A stretch of DNA of 33,303 nucleotides from an uncultured Bacilli bacterium (GTDB taxonomy: Bacteria; Bacillota_I; Bacilli_A; RF39; UBA660), in NCBI GenBank assembly GCA_934096715.1, contig CAKOMQ010000014.1:1-33303 (forward strand), written 5' to 3'. Of the stretch, positions 1-7,563 are shown piece by piece; within the stretch, counting starts at the first letter, position 1, and each line of letters starts with the position of its first letter. Both the position numbers and the translations under genes were made by a program. The notes beneath the pieces are model-generated. The model saw only the letters and a list, made by a program, of their open reading frames with translations, ran no database searches and was not told the DNA's origin.

Positions 1-291
1 TTTGGGGTAAGGGGAAGTCTGCCCTTTTTTACTTAATTCTATAAAATAAATTTGTTTTTTGTTTTCAGACTACCTTTCCTTTTCTATATACTAAAAAAAG
101 ACTATTGCTAGCCTTTAATCATTCTATACACTTCATTTTGTTTCTTGCCCCCCCAACACGTATTCCAGTGTACCGAGAGAGAACTTTATAACTATAAGTT
201 ATAAAAATTTCGGGCTAAAATTAATATCAATTATCTTCTTTTATTATCAAGATAATCATATCAAATTTGATTATGAATTGCAACAAAATAG
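1..291. other. AT-rich intergenic stretch, no gene seen
   Basis: No open reading frame with a ribosome binding site is visible on either strand. It holds a weak terminator-like hairpin (9-26 followed by T25-30), a run of seven Cs near 148-154, and a perfect 8-bp inverted repeat (186-193 / 197-204, 3-nt loop). The hairpin may end a + strand gene lying left of the window; this is a guess. Confidence 0.4.
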
Positions 292-320
292 TTGATGTTT
301 TATAAAATTTTGTGTATACT
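292..320 (+). promoter_or_regulatory. Promoter of candidate antisense RNA
   Basis: TTGATG (292-297), 17-nt spacer and TATACT (315-320) form a good vegetative promoter on the + strand. A start near A327 would give an RNA antisense to the 3' end of the small peptide mRNA on the other strand. Confidence 0.7.
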
Positions 321-326
321 TAATTT

Positions 327-402
327 AGGTAAGCGAGCAAGTATGTTTCGCTTATGCAAATAATTGTCGTAAGCTATCGAGAATTAACTCGGCAGCTTTT
401 TT
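327..402 (+). ncRNA. Candidate antitoxin RNA (about 75 nt)
   Basis: The predicted transcript starts just after a strong promoter and ends at an intrinsic terminator. It has a 5' stem-loop (330-336 pairs with 348-354, 11-nt loop) and a terminator hairpin. It is fully complementary to the last third of the 42-aa ORF and to the mRNA tail, which is the layout of type I antitoxin RNAs. Size and role are inferred; no family was recognised. Confidence 0.6.
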
Positions 403-480
403 GATTGCATCAAAGTGTATGTACACAATGAGCAAACAAAGAATTACTTTTAGTATATAATATTTTACAACTAATTTCAT
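352..480 (-). CDS. 42-aa hydrophobic peptide, candidate type I toxin
   Basis: This short ORF has an excellent ribosome binding site (AAGGAGG at 490-496, 9 nt before the ATG). The peptide begins MKLVVKYYILKV, has one predicted membrane segment (about residues 4-22), then an amphipathic tail ending DSLRQLFA. Size and layout resemble membrane-acting type I toxins, but I recognise no named family. Its promoter starts the mRNA exactly at an inverted repeat that recurs at the mRNA's 3' end, and an antisense RNA gene overlaps its end. Such toxins depolarise the membrane when translated and are silenced by the RNA; that role here is inference from architecture. Confidence 0.65.
   Translation of the reverse strand: MKLVVKYYILKVILCLLIVYIHFDAIKKAAELILDSLRQLFA
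371..402 (+). terminator. Terminator of antisense RNA
   Basis: The arms 372-381 and 388-397 pair over ten positions (one G-U, one mismatch) with a 6-nt loop, followed by T398-402. The same DNA encodes part of the C-terminal helix of the peptide on the opposite strand. Confidence 0.65.
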
Positions 481-564
481 ATTACCTAACCTCCTTCCCA
501 AAAAGTATTAACCCCCTGAAAATTTGAAAAGGCATAAGCCACCACACTTGCTCGCTTATATATT

Positions 565-593
565 AATATAACAAGCCTGGTGTAATATATCAA
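565..593 (-). promoter_or_regulatory. Promoter of the 42-aa peptide mRNA
   Basis: On the - strand TTGATA (588-593), 17 nt and TATATT (565-570), with an extended -10 TGT just upstream. The predicted start at about 558 coincides with the first base of the inverted repeat arm. Confidence 0.7.
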
Positions 594-617
594 CAGCAAA
601 CATTTGTAGTTTTAATT

Positions 618-648
618 AAAAAAAGAAGATATCGTAATTGGTATCTTC
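618..648 (-). terminator. Terminator of the 520-aa protein gene
   Basis: The stem 625-631 / 642-648 is followed on the - strand by seven Us (618-624). It starts within the stop codon of the upstream gene. Confidence 0.75.
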
Positions 649-2210
649 TATTTATTTACACAAGTATAACCAAGTTCTGTAACATATAATTGGTCTATAG
701 TTTTATATGATAATAGTTTTTCTTGAGTATATTGAGTAGTTAAATTACTAATATTTAAATCTTCTACTATTTTAATAGTCATATCAGCTTTGTTAAATTC
801 TGCTATACCTGATACATTATTAATAGTAACTTTATTATCAGATTTCATTTTAGCAAGTAGTTCATCAAATTCTTTTTGATCAGTAAATTTGAATGTATAT
901 GTTTGAGTACCAAAGTTTGCAAATGAATATGAACCATCTCTTGATAATTGATCAGAGAAAGCAAATCTTTGTGAACTAGTCATAACAGCATTAAAATCAG
1001 TTAAATTTTGTTCTTTACTACTACAAGTACGATAAGTTTTAATAGAATTTTCTATTACATTTAATTTACCATCTACAGTAGTACTATTATTATTTTCATC
1101 TTTAACAATTATTTTAACAGTTTTATCATTGCCAACAGTACTTGTTAAAGTTTTAGCTTCTTCACTATTTTCGAATTCATAAGTACATTTAGAACTATCA
1201 AAACATACACCAATAAATTCATTTGGAGTTATTTCTTCATTAGCTTTCTTATAAACAGTAACTAAACTAACTACTGGATTATCAGAATCAGCAACTTTAC
1301 AAACACCTACTTTAGTTGTGTTACCACATTTAATAGTAAATGAATAATCTCCAAACTTACTTGTATCTATTTGACTAGTATCTAAAGTACAATTACTAGC
1401 ATTAGTACCTGTAATAGTAGCATAATCTTCTATTTTAGTTGATACCTCGTCATTAATACCATAAGTAACTTCTTTTGGAGTTATTATGATACTTGCCGCT
1501 TTTGGCATATTTAAGTACCAATAAACACCACCACCAACTGCTAGTAGTAACACTATTAAAAGTACTACAAATAATGTTTTATTCATAGGTTTCTTTCCAC
1601 CTTTTTTTAAAGGAGTACCTGTTGGTTGTGGATTATTATTAACAGGTGGCATAGTACCAATATTATTTGGATTTTCAAAAGCCACTGGTTGAACTGGAAT
1701 ACCTAAATCAACTCTTTGCGGAGCTGGATTTGGATTCATATTCATGTTAGGTTGATTCACTCCCATATTAGGTTGTGCTGTATAACCAGTTGGTTGTTGC
1801 ATTACTGGTTGTTGTTGTAAAGCTTGTGGTTGTGGAGTCACATTTACATTAACATTAACTGGTTGTTGAAGATTACCTGCCGGTTGATTTAAAGGAACAC
1901 TTCCTACTGCAGGTTGTCCGACTGTTGGACTCGTTGCTCCTTGAGTATTTTCTTCAGTACTTGTAGGCATTACAACTTGATCCATTGGATTAATTTGTGG
2001 CCCTACTACATTATTTTGATTAGGTGTAACTCCTGGCCCTACTGGTACACTATTATTAACAGGAACTCCTACGGAAGCTTTATTAACCGGTCCAACATTT
2101 TGTTGTACGTTTGGCACAACATTCGGTTGTGGAGTTGGTGTTTGTGTTGGATTTACACCTGGATTTATATTTGGATTTGGATTAAATCCAGTATTATTTT
2201 CATTATTCAC
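648..2210 (-). CDS. Pro/Asn-rich single-pass membrane protein
   Basis: The 520-aa product has three parts. Residues 1 to about 205 are low-complexity, rich in Pro, Asn, Gln and Val. A basic stretch (KKGGKKPMNK) then precedes one membrane helix (about 213-234), and about 285 residues follow outside. There is no signal peptide, so a type II topology with the low-complexity part in the cytoplasm is expected. The outer part starts with an Ig-like or cadherin-like segment (ITPKEVTYGINDEV) and holds several Cys that could form disulphides. The start is GTG with GGAAGGA upstream. A dedicated promoter lies over the end of murD. Function unknown; a surface or cell-envelope role is inferred. Confidence 0.75.
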   Translation of the reverse strand: MNNENNTGFNPNPNINPGVNPTQTPTPQPNVVPNVQQNVGPVNKASVGVPVNNSVPVGPGVTPNQNNVVGPQINPMDQVVMPTSTEENTQGATSPTVGQPAVGSVPLNQPAGNLQQPVNVNVNVTPQPQALQQQPVMQQPTGYTAQPNMGVNQPNMNMNPNPAPQRVDLGIPVQPVAFENPNNIGTMPPVNNNPQPTGTPLKKGGKKPMNKTLFVVLLIVLLLAVGGGVYWYLNMPKAASIIITPKEVTYGINDEVSTKIEDYATITGTNASNCTLDTSQIDTSKFGDYSFTIKCGNTTKVGVCKVADSDNPVVSLVTVYKKANEEITPNEFIGVCFDSSKCTYEFENSEEAKTLTSTVGNDKTVKIIVKDENNNSTTVDGKLNVIENSIKTYRTCSSKEQNLTDFNAVMTSSQRFAFSDQLSRDGSYSFANFGTQTYTFKFTDQKEFDELLAKMKSDNKVTINNVSGIAEFNKADMTIKIVEDLNISNLTTQYTQEKLLSYKTIDQLYVTELGYTCVNK

Positions 2211-2242
2211 ACTATCTTGTCCTTCCCTACTTTTATATTACA

Positions 2243-2271
2243 ATTATATAATCAATTAAATATTTTTGCAA
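2243..2271 (-). promoter_or_regulatory. Promoter of the 520-aa protein gene
   Basis: TTGCAA (2266-2271), 17 nt, TATAAT (2243-2248) on the - strand. The -35 lies within the last codons of murD, so the downstream gene can be expressed apart from it. Confidence 0.65.
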
Positions 2272-3559
2272 TATAATTTTTATATTCTTCTCCCCTTGTT
2301 TCAAATTTATCATATTGATCCCAAGATGCACTAGCTGGACTCAATAATACTACTTCATTTTCTTGTACATTTTCTTTAATACTATCTAAAGCATTAATTA
2401 AAGTATTACTTTTAACTACATTGATATTCTTACTACTTGCCCATCTAACTATCCTATCAGTAACTTCTCCAATAGCATAAATACATAAAACATTAGTTAA
2501 ATAATCATTTAATTCATTAAAATCTTGACTTCTTTCAAAACCACCTAATATTAAATGAATTGGTTTATTAAAAGTCTTAAGAGCAGTAATAGTACTTGTT
2601 GGATTAGTAGATTTACTATCATTATAGAACTCTATATTATTATAAGTAGCAACATATTCTATTCGATGTTCTACTCCCTTAAATTCACTTAAATAATTCT
2701 TTATAATATTTATATCTACATTAAATAAATTAACTACTAATAAACATGCTAAAATATTTTCATAATTATGAATACCTTTTATTTTAATATCATCTATATT
2801 AAGTACTTTAGTATTATTTATATAAATATAATTATCTTTAATATAGTTATCTTCATTATTAAAATAATACTTAATAGAGTCTATATCTTTAACTAATTCA
2901 ATTAAATCTTTATCTTTATAATTTAAAATACTTATATCCTTATTAGTAAATTTATTAAATACTTTCTTTTTAACATTCTTATAGTTTTCATAATTACCAT
3001 GGAAGTCTAAATGAGTTGGACATAAATTAGTAATAACCCCTATATTACATTTAAAGTCTATAATATCATATAATTGATGATCACTAATTTCCATAACAAT
3101 TATATCCCCTTTTTTAACACTTGGAACAATCTCTGATAAAGGATACCCTATATTACCAGCTAAATGTACATTATCAAATACTTTACTTAATATATCATAA
3201 ATCATTGTAGTAGTAGTAGTTTTACCATTACTTCCAGTTATACAAATAATCTTACATTCAGGTAAATACTTATAAGCTATTTCCACTTCATTAGTAACAG
3301 TTATCCCCTTATCATAAGCTTCTTTTATTATCTTATTACTTGGTACTATACCAGGACTTCTTACTATCAAATCATAATCTAAAACATTAATATCGTCATC
3401 TTCTAATTTATATTTAACTCCAAGTATTTTTAACTTTTCTAAAGAATCTTCATCATATTCTTTATCTAATACAGTAACTAAGTTATTTTCGCTTAGTAAC
3501 TTAGTTACATAATATCCACTCTTCTTAAAACCATAAACCAATATTTTTTTATTGTTCAT
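2252..3559 (-). CDS. murD: UDP-N-acetylmuramoylalanine--D-glutamate ligase
   Basis: MurD adds D-glutamate to UDP-MurNAc-L-Ala in the cytoplasm during peptidoglycan synthesis. The 435-aa protein has the N-terminal nucleotide-sugar fold (ILVYGFKKSG), the Mur ligase ATP loop (CITGSNGKTTTTTM, about 105-118), the central NLCPTHLDFHG, and the C-terminal domain (HRIEYV, NDSKSTNP). I chose the ATG at 3559 over one at 3574 because a GGGAG lies 7 nt upstream; the gene then overlaps the preceding one by 11 nt, so the two are probably translationally coupled. Two usual MurD motifs deviate: SSFQL reads SDHQL and GGxDKGxDF reads GGFERSQDF. It lies outside any dcw cluster. Confidence 0.88.
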   Translation of the reverse strand: MNNKKILVYGFKKSGYYVTKLLSENNLVTVLDKEYDEDSLEKLKILGVKYKLEDDDINVLDYDLIVRSPGIVPSNKIIKEAYDKGITVTNEVEIAYKYLPECKIICITGSNGKTTTTTMIYDILSKVFDNVHLAGNIGYPLSEIVPSVKKGDIIVMEISDHQLYDIIDFKCNIGVITNLCPTHLDFHGNYENYKNVKKKVFNKFTNKDISILNYKDKDLIELVKDIDSIKYYFNNEDNYIKDNYIYINNTKVLNIDDIKIKGIHNYENILACLLVVNLFNVDINIIKNYLSEFKGVEHRIEYVATYNNIEFYNDSKSTNPTSTITALKTFNKPIHLILGGFERSQDFNELNDYLTNVLCIYAIGEVTDRIVRWASSKNINVVKSNTLINALDSIKENVQENEVVLLSPASASWDQYDKFETRGEEYKNYIAKIFN

Positions 3560-4178
3560 CCATAACACTCCCATCTATTAATAATTCTTTATTAAAAGAA
3601 TCATCTATTATATTTAATTTATATTTATTAATTACATTATTATTAATTTCATATATAAATAATCCATCATTATATTCAAAAATATCATTATCATATCCTA
3701 TTATATTTTTAACATTATATTCATCTACTTTTTCATTATCTTTATTAAATAAAATTAATGTTCTTAAATATTTATCACTTACTCTAGATAAATTTACAAC
3801 AATATAATTATTTATTATATAAGCTTCATTATCTAAAGTATTATATTTACTTAATAATTTCTTATAATCAATATCATCATCTATATTATTTAAATAATTA
3901 TATTCTCCCCCAAAAACCTTATTAAGATATACTTCTACTGTAATATTTTTCTTTTTCTTTATTTCCTCTCCATAATATTTAAGTTCTATTAAATTATCAT
4001 TTAATTTAATTTCTTTAGTATAAATAAATTCTTTACTATTAATTTTAATTATTTGTTTATTCTCTGTACTTTTATTTTCTTTGTTATCTTTTTTATCACT
4101 ATTTGCAACATAGAAAGATAATATACCAATAAATATTATAGATATAAATATTACTATTAAATACTTTAAACTATTCAA
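3549..4178 (-). CDS. Membrane-anchored protein of unknown function
   Basis: The 209-aa product begins with one hydrophobic helix (about residues 6-25, YLIVIFISIIFIGILSFYVA) and then a long, Asn/Lys/Asp-rich domain presumably outside the membrane. The segment after the helix is very hydrophilic (KKDNKENKSTENK), like a linker. No Cys lipobox is evident. The start is TTG, preceded by AAGGGAG. It is the first gene of a two-gene unit whose 3' end overlaps murD, which suggests a wall- or growth-linked role, but no family was recognised. Confidence 0.65.
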   Translation of the reverse strand: MNSLKYLIVIFISIIFIGILSFYVANSDKKDNKENKSTENKQIIKINSKEFIYTKEIKLNDNLIELKYYGEEIKKKKNITVEVYLNKVFGGEYNYLNNIDDDIDYKKLLSKYNTLDNEAYIINNYIVVNLSRVSDKYLRTLILFNKDNEKVDEYNVKNIIGYDNDIFEYNDGLFIYEINNNVINKYKLNIIDDSFNKELLIDGSVMDEQ

Positions 4179-4200
4179 CTAATATCACTCCCTTACTTAA

Positions 4201-4230
4201 ATTATACTCTTCATTAAATGAAAAAAGCAA
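4201..4230 (-). promoter_or_regulatory. Promoter of the anchored protein-murD unit
   Basis: TTGCTT (4225-4230), 18 nt, TATAAT (4201-4206) on the - strand. The -35 sits inside the terminator of the ribonucleotide reductase operon. Confidence 0.5.
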
Positions 4231-4248
4231 TCTAATTATAATTGCTTT
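4221..4248 (-). terminator. Terminator of nrdD-nrdG operon
   Basis: The perfect stem AAAGCAAT / ATTGCTTT (4241-4248 with 4224-4231) has a 9-nt loop and continues into a U-run (4221-4226) on the - strand, just after the nrdG stop. Confidence 0.8.
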
Positions 4249-4251
4249 ACA

Positions 4252-4806
4252 TTATATATATAATTTTTCTTTTACTTGAAAGTTTTCCATAATACCATCA
4301 GATTCAGGTAAAGTAACTACAAATCCTAATTCTAGAGATTTCTTAGTATCTACTAATCTTTGATTAGTACTTCCCCTAAATAGAGCATTCATACTTTTAT
4401 TTTCTATTTCAAATTTACCATCTACTAAAACATCTATATACTCTAAAAATTCTCTATATTTAGGATTACTATTACCCATAGAATATATTTGTTCATAAGT
4501 AAATCCTGAATAACACCAAACATTTAATCCAATACTTTTAGAATATTTAGCTATTTCTAAAGATGCATCTATTTGAAATAAAGGATCTCCACCACTTAAA
4601 GTAATACCATCTTGTCCTTCAAGATTCTTTATTTCTAAAAGTAGTTCATCTAAATCCATTTCATATCCCCCATCAAAATCATGTGTTTGGGGATTTTGAC
4701 AGAAAGGACAATTATGACTACATCCTTGTGTCCATACAACTGTCCTTATGCCATAGCCATCAACCACACTATCAGGTTGAAGTTCTGCCGCTAAACGTAC
4801 TATCAT
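4252..4806 (-). CDS. nrdG: Anaerobic RNR activating enzyme (radical SAM)
   Basis: NrdG uses S-adenosylmethionine and a [4Fe-4S] cluster to place the glycyl radical on class III ribonucleotide reductase. The 184-aa protein carries the cluster motif CSHNCPFC (about residues 30-37), the following NPQTHDF, and a glycine-rich SAM-binding segment (GITLSGGDPLF). Its ATG overlaps the TGA of the upstream 52-aa ORF (ATGA), so the two are coupled. A terminator follows its stop codon. Length is normal for the family. Confidence 0.93.
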   Translation of the reverse strand: MIVRLAAELQPDSVVDGYGIRTVVWTQGCSHNCPFCQNPQTHDFDGGYEMDLDELLLEIKNLEGQDGITLSGGDPLFQIDASLEIAKYSKSIGLNVWCYSGFTYEQIYSMGNSNPKYREFLEYIDVLVDGKFEIENKSMNALFRGSTNQRLVDTKKSLELGFVVTLPESDGIMENFQVKEKLYI

Positions 4807-4961
4807 TTTATTCCTGTATGTTTAACTCTATCTCTTTCTTCACATCTTTTAGCGTTATTGAATCTTTCAGTAGTTCCTACTAAATAACCAGTAATTCTTC
4901 TTATTCTTTCGAATCCTACTCCTTCTCCAACAGTTTTAACTTTCTTTTGTGTCTTTTCCAT
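4803..4961 (-). CDS. Detached glycyl-radical C-terminal piece of class III RNR
   Basis: A 52-aa ORF with its own ribosome binding site (AAGGGAG at about 4971-4977). Residues 18-47 read like the extreme C-terminus of NrdD: RIRRITGYLVGTTERF then NNAKRCEERDRVKH, comparable to the family's RVCGYLG...RRVKH end, where the Gly before Tyr-Leu carries the radical (Gly25 here). The large nrdD ORF 23 nt upstream ends without this motif, so the reductase seems to be two polypeptides. It is in a different frame from nrdD. A similar small ORF may exist in related Firmicutes; I could not check. Confidence 0.8.
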   Translation of the reverse strand: MEKTQKKVKTVGEGVGFERIRRITGYLVGTTERFNNAKRCEERDRVKHTGIK

Positions 4962-4984
4962 AATACATATCTCCCTTCTAAACT

Positions 4985-7267
4985 TTATTTACTAAGACAA
5001 TCACAATCTAAATGTGTTATAACTTCTGCAGGTACACCTTCAAAATTCTTTCTACCACATCTTGGACATACATCATTAATTACACCAACATATCCACACA
5101 CTGGATCTCTATCTACTGGATGATTAACTGCTCCATATCCAATTTTATTATCATGCATTATTCTAATTATTCTTTCAAAAGCTTCAACATTATTTGCTGT
5201 ATCACCATCTATTTCAATATAAGATATATGACCAGCATTAGTTAAATTATGGTAAGGTCCTTCAACTTCTAATTTATGTTGAATACTTGTTTTATAATAA
5301 ACTGGTACATGAAATGAATTAGTATAGTATTCTCTATCAGTAACACCTTTTATCTTTCCATAAATACTTCTATCTATTCCAACAAATCTTCCACTTAATC
5401 CTTCTGCAGGTGTTGCAAGTAATGAGAAGTTTAAATGTTGCTCTTCTGCATAATTATCTAATCTATCACGCATATGACCAATTATTTCAAGCCCTAGTTT
5501 TTGAGCTTCTTCACTTTCACCTTGATGTTTTCCAGTTAAAGCCTTTAAACATTCTGCAAGTCCAATAAAACCAATTGATAAAGTACCATGTTTTAATACT
5601 TTTCTTAATTTTTGACCAGGTTCTAGTTTTTCACTATCAATCCATACTCCAGCTCCTAATAAGAATTTAAAGTTATTTTTTGTCTTACTACATTGATGTT
5701 CAAATCTTTGTAATAATTGTCCTTTACATAAATCCATTACTTCATCAAGTTCTTTATAGAAACCTTCCATATCAGCTTTATCTTTACCATCTAAAATACC
5801 ATATTTAATACCTATTCTAGGTAAGTTTACAGTAGTAAATGATAAGTTACCTCTACCAGGTGTTATTTCCTTATCAGGATCTACTATATTACCAAGTACT
5901 CTAGTACGACATCCCATATAACCAACTTCTGTTCTAGGATCTCCTTCTTTATAATATTTCAAATTATAAGGACTATCTATAAATGAGAAGTTAGGAAATA
6001 ATCTTTTAGCACTTACTTTACAAGCAAGTTTAAATAAATCATAGTTAGGATCTTCTTTATTATAACTAACTCCTTCTTTTAATTTAAATATACTTATAGG
6101 AAATATTGGAGTCTCTCCATTACCTAAACCAGCATCAGTAGCAAGCAAGAAATTTTTAATAACCATTCTACCTTCCGGTGAAGTATCAGTACCTAAGTTA
6201 ACTGATGAGAATGGTACTTGGGCACCAGCTCTAGAATGCATTGTATTTAAGTTATGAATAAATGCTTCCATAGCTTGGTAAGTAATTCGGTCAGTTTTCT
6301 TTAATGCTTTATCATAAGCTTCCTTGACAATTTCATTTACTTTCTCACTCTTACTTGTCCATTTTTCAAAACAAGTTAAATCAGAGTCTATACTAGTCAT
6401 ATTATCAATTATCTCAAGCATTTCATCTAAGTCTACTAGACCACTAATTTCTTCTAAACTTAGAAAATCTACTAACATTTGTTTAAATTGTTTTTTAAAT
6501 GTTTTAAGTACACCAGGAGCCATATAGTAGTCAAATAAAGGAATTGATTGTCCACCATGTTGATCATTTTGATTAGCTTGAATACATATTGCAGCAAGTG
6601 CTGTATAACTCATAATATCATTAGGTGTTCTTAAATGTCCATGACCAGTAGTAAATCCATGCTTAAACAGCTTTTCTAAATCTATCTGATTACAAGTTGT
6701 TGTACCCATTGCCCAGAAATCTAAATCATGAATATGAATAGTTCCTTCGTCATGAGCACGAGCATATTTACTATCCATCAAGTATGCTTTAGCAAATTCT
6801 TTTGATACTGTACTACCAAAGTGAAGCATAGTACCCATAGGTCCATCTCCATCAACATTTGCATTTTCTCTTTTAGAATTCTCTTCTTTACTACTTTTAA
6901 GTCCTAAAGATTCAATTGCTTTAATAAACTTATGTTGTTGTTTAACACCAAATGCTTCACGAGACGCCGCTCTTCTTTCACGATATTCTTTAAATGATTC
7001 GTAAACATCTTCATATCCACATTTTTGTAATTCTTTTTCAATTATATCTTGAATTTCTTCAACCCCAATTGTCTTACGTTCTTGATAATTCTTTTCAATA
7101 TAATCAAGAACTTTTTCCATTACTTGATTTACTTTCTTTTCATCATAATCTTCATAGACACTATCAAAGCCCTTTTTAATAGCAAGTGCAATTTTAGCGC
7201 CATTAAAATTTACTCTCTGTCCACTTCTTTTTACGACTATTAAGTCGCTTGTCAAATTATTTTCCAT
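4985..7267 (-). CDS. nrdD: Anaerobic ribonucleoside-triphosphate reductase, large part
   Basis: This oxygen-sensitive enzyme reduces ribonucleoside triphosphates to dNTPs. The 760-aa protein starts with an ATP-cone regulatory domain (about 8-100, VVKRSGQRVNFNGAKIALAI), then the catalytic barrel with TTTCNQIDLEKL, NLNTMHSRAGAQVPFSSVN and GNLSFTTVNLPRIG. It ends with a zinc-binding tail (CPRCG ... CDC). The expected terminal GYL glycyl-radical segment is absent and lies on the next ORF. The ribosome binding site is GGGAGGAAA before ATG. First gene of nrdD, the 52-aa piece and nrdG, with a clear promoter upstream. I saw no NrdR box. Confidence 0.94.
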   Translation of the reverse strand: MENNLTSDLIVVKRSGQRVNFNGAKIALAIKKGFDSVYEDYDEKKVNQVMEKVLDYIEKNYQERKTIGVEEIQDIIEKELQKCGYEDVYESFKEYRERRAASREAFGVKQQHKFIKAIESLGLKSSKEENSKRENANVDGDGPMGTMLHFGSTVSKEFAKAYLMDSKYARAHDEGTIHIHDLDFWAMGTTTCNQIDLEKLFKHGFTTGHGHLRTPNDIMSYTALAAICIQANQNDQHGGQSIPLFDYYMAPGVLKTFKKQFKQMLVDFLSLEEISGLVDLDEMLEIIDNMTSIDSDLTCFEKWTSKSEKVNEIVKEAYDKALKKTDRITYQAMEAFIHNLNTMHSRAGAQVPFSSVNLGTDTSPEGRMVIKNFLLATDAGLGNGETPIFPISIFKLKEGVSYNKEDPNYDLFKLACKVSAKRLFPNFSFIDSPYNLKYYKEGDPRTEVGYMGCRTRVLGNIVDPDKEITPGRGNLSFTTVNLPRIGIKYGILDGKDKADMEGFYKELDEVMDLCKGQLLQRFEHQCSKTKNNFKFLLGAGVWIDSEKLEPGQKLRKVLKHGTLSIGFIGLAECLKALTGKHQGESEEAQKLGLEIIGHMRDRLDNYAEEQHLNFSLLATPAEGLSGRFVGIDRSIYGKIKGVTDREYYTNSFHVPVYYKTSIQHKLEVEGPYHNLTNAGHISYIEIDGDTANNVEAFERIIRIMHDNKIGYGAVNHPVDRDPVCGYVGVINDVCPRCGRKNFEGVPAEVITHLDCDCLSK

Positions 7268-7299
7268 AGTATTTCCTCCCTACTATTTAATACACCTTC

Positions 7300-7328
7300 A
7301 TTATAATTTTAACTAGTATCTAAATCAA
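7300..7328 (-). promoter_or_regulatory. nrdD operon promoter
   Basis: TTGATT (7323-7328), 17 nt, TATAAT (7300-7305) on the - strand, about 33 nt before the nrdD start. Confidence 0.7.
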
Positions 7329-7511
7329 TGTTTTTTTTGCAATTTTTTTCTAAAATGTAAATCGAACAAAACCTAAATGCTCAAAAAAATGCTCAAAAAA
7401 ACATTTCTTCCCTTTATTTATCTATATCCATTTTTTTAAAATAGTAATAAAATTTTTTTAACAATTTTACATTAAAAAAATTGTCAATTCCAGTCAATCA
7501 AAATTCTATAA

Positions 7512-7540
7512 TTGCTAAAGAGGACATAAAATATTATAAT
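7512..7540 (+). promoter_or_regulatory. murC promoter
   Basis: TTGCTA (7512-7517), 17 nt, TATAAT (7535-7540). The predicted leader is under 20 nt. It is divergent from the nrdD promoter. Confidence 0.7.
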
Positions 7541-7563
7541 AGTAATGAACGGATGTGAAATAT

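Larger units (their letters stand above)
330..558. repeat. Long-range inverted repeat closing the peptide mRNA
   Basis: The 16-nt arms 330-345 and 543-558 are reverse complements with one mismatch (13 consecutive perfect pairs). They lie at the predicted 3' and 5' ends of the peptide mRNA, so the RNA ends can pair. A second complement, TTACCTAA in the tail (325-332), matches TTAGGTAA between the Shine-Dalgarno and the start codon (481-488). Confidence 0.75.

Noticed and set aside
1..40. Short + strand reading frames at the left edge (for example one ending at 34-36)
   Set aside because: At most a dozen codons with no recognisable protein end; not enough to call a partial gene.
4961..4990. 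Simple frameshift explanation for the split nrdD
   Set aside because: The second ORF has its own well-placed ribosome binding site and ATG, and a stop lies in each path; a sequencing indel remains possible but is not the simplest reading.
7377..7401. Two tandem ATGCTCAAAAAA units upstream of nrdD
   Set aside because: Only two copies in A-rich sequence, no palindrome and not a NrdR-box pattern; likely replication slippage.
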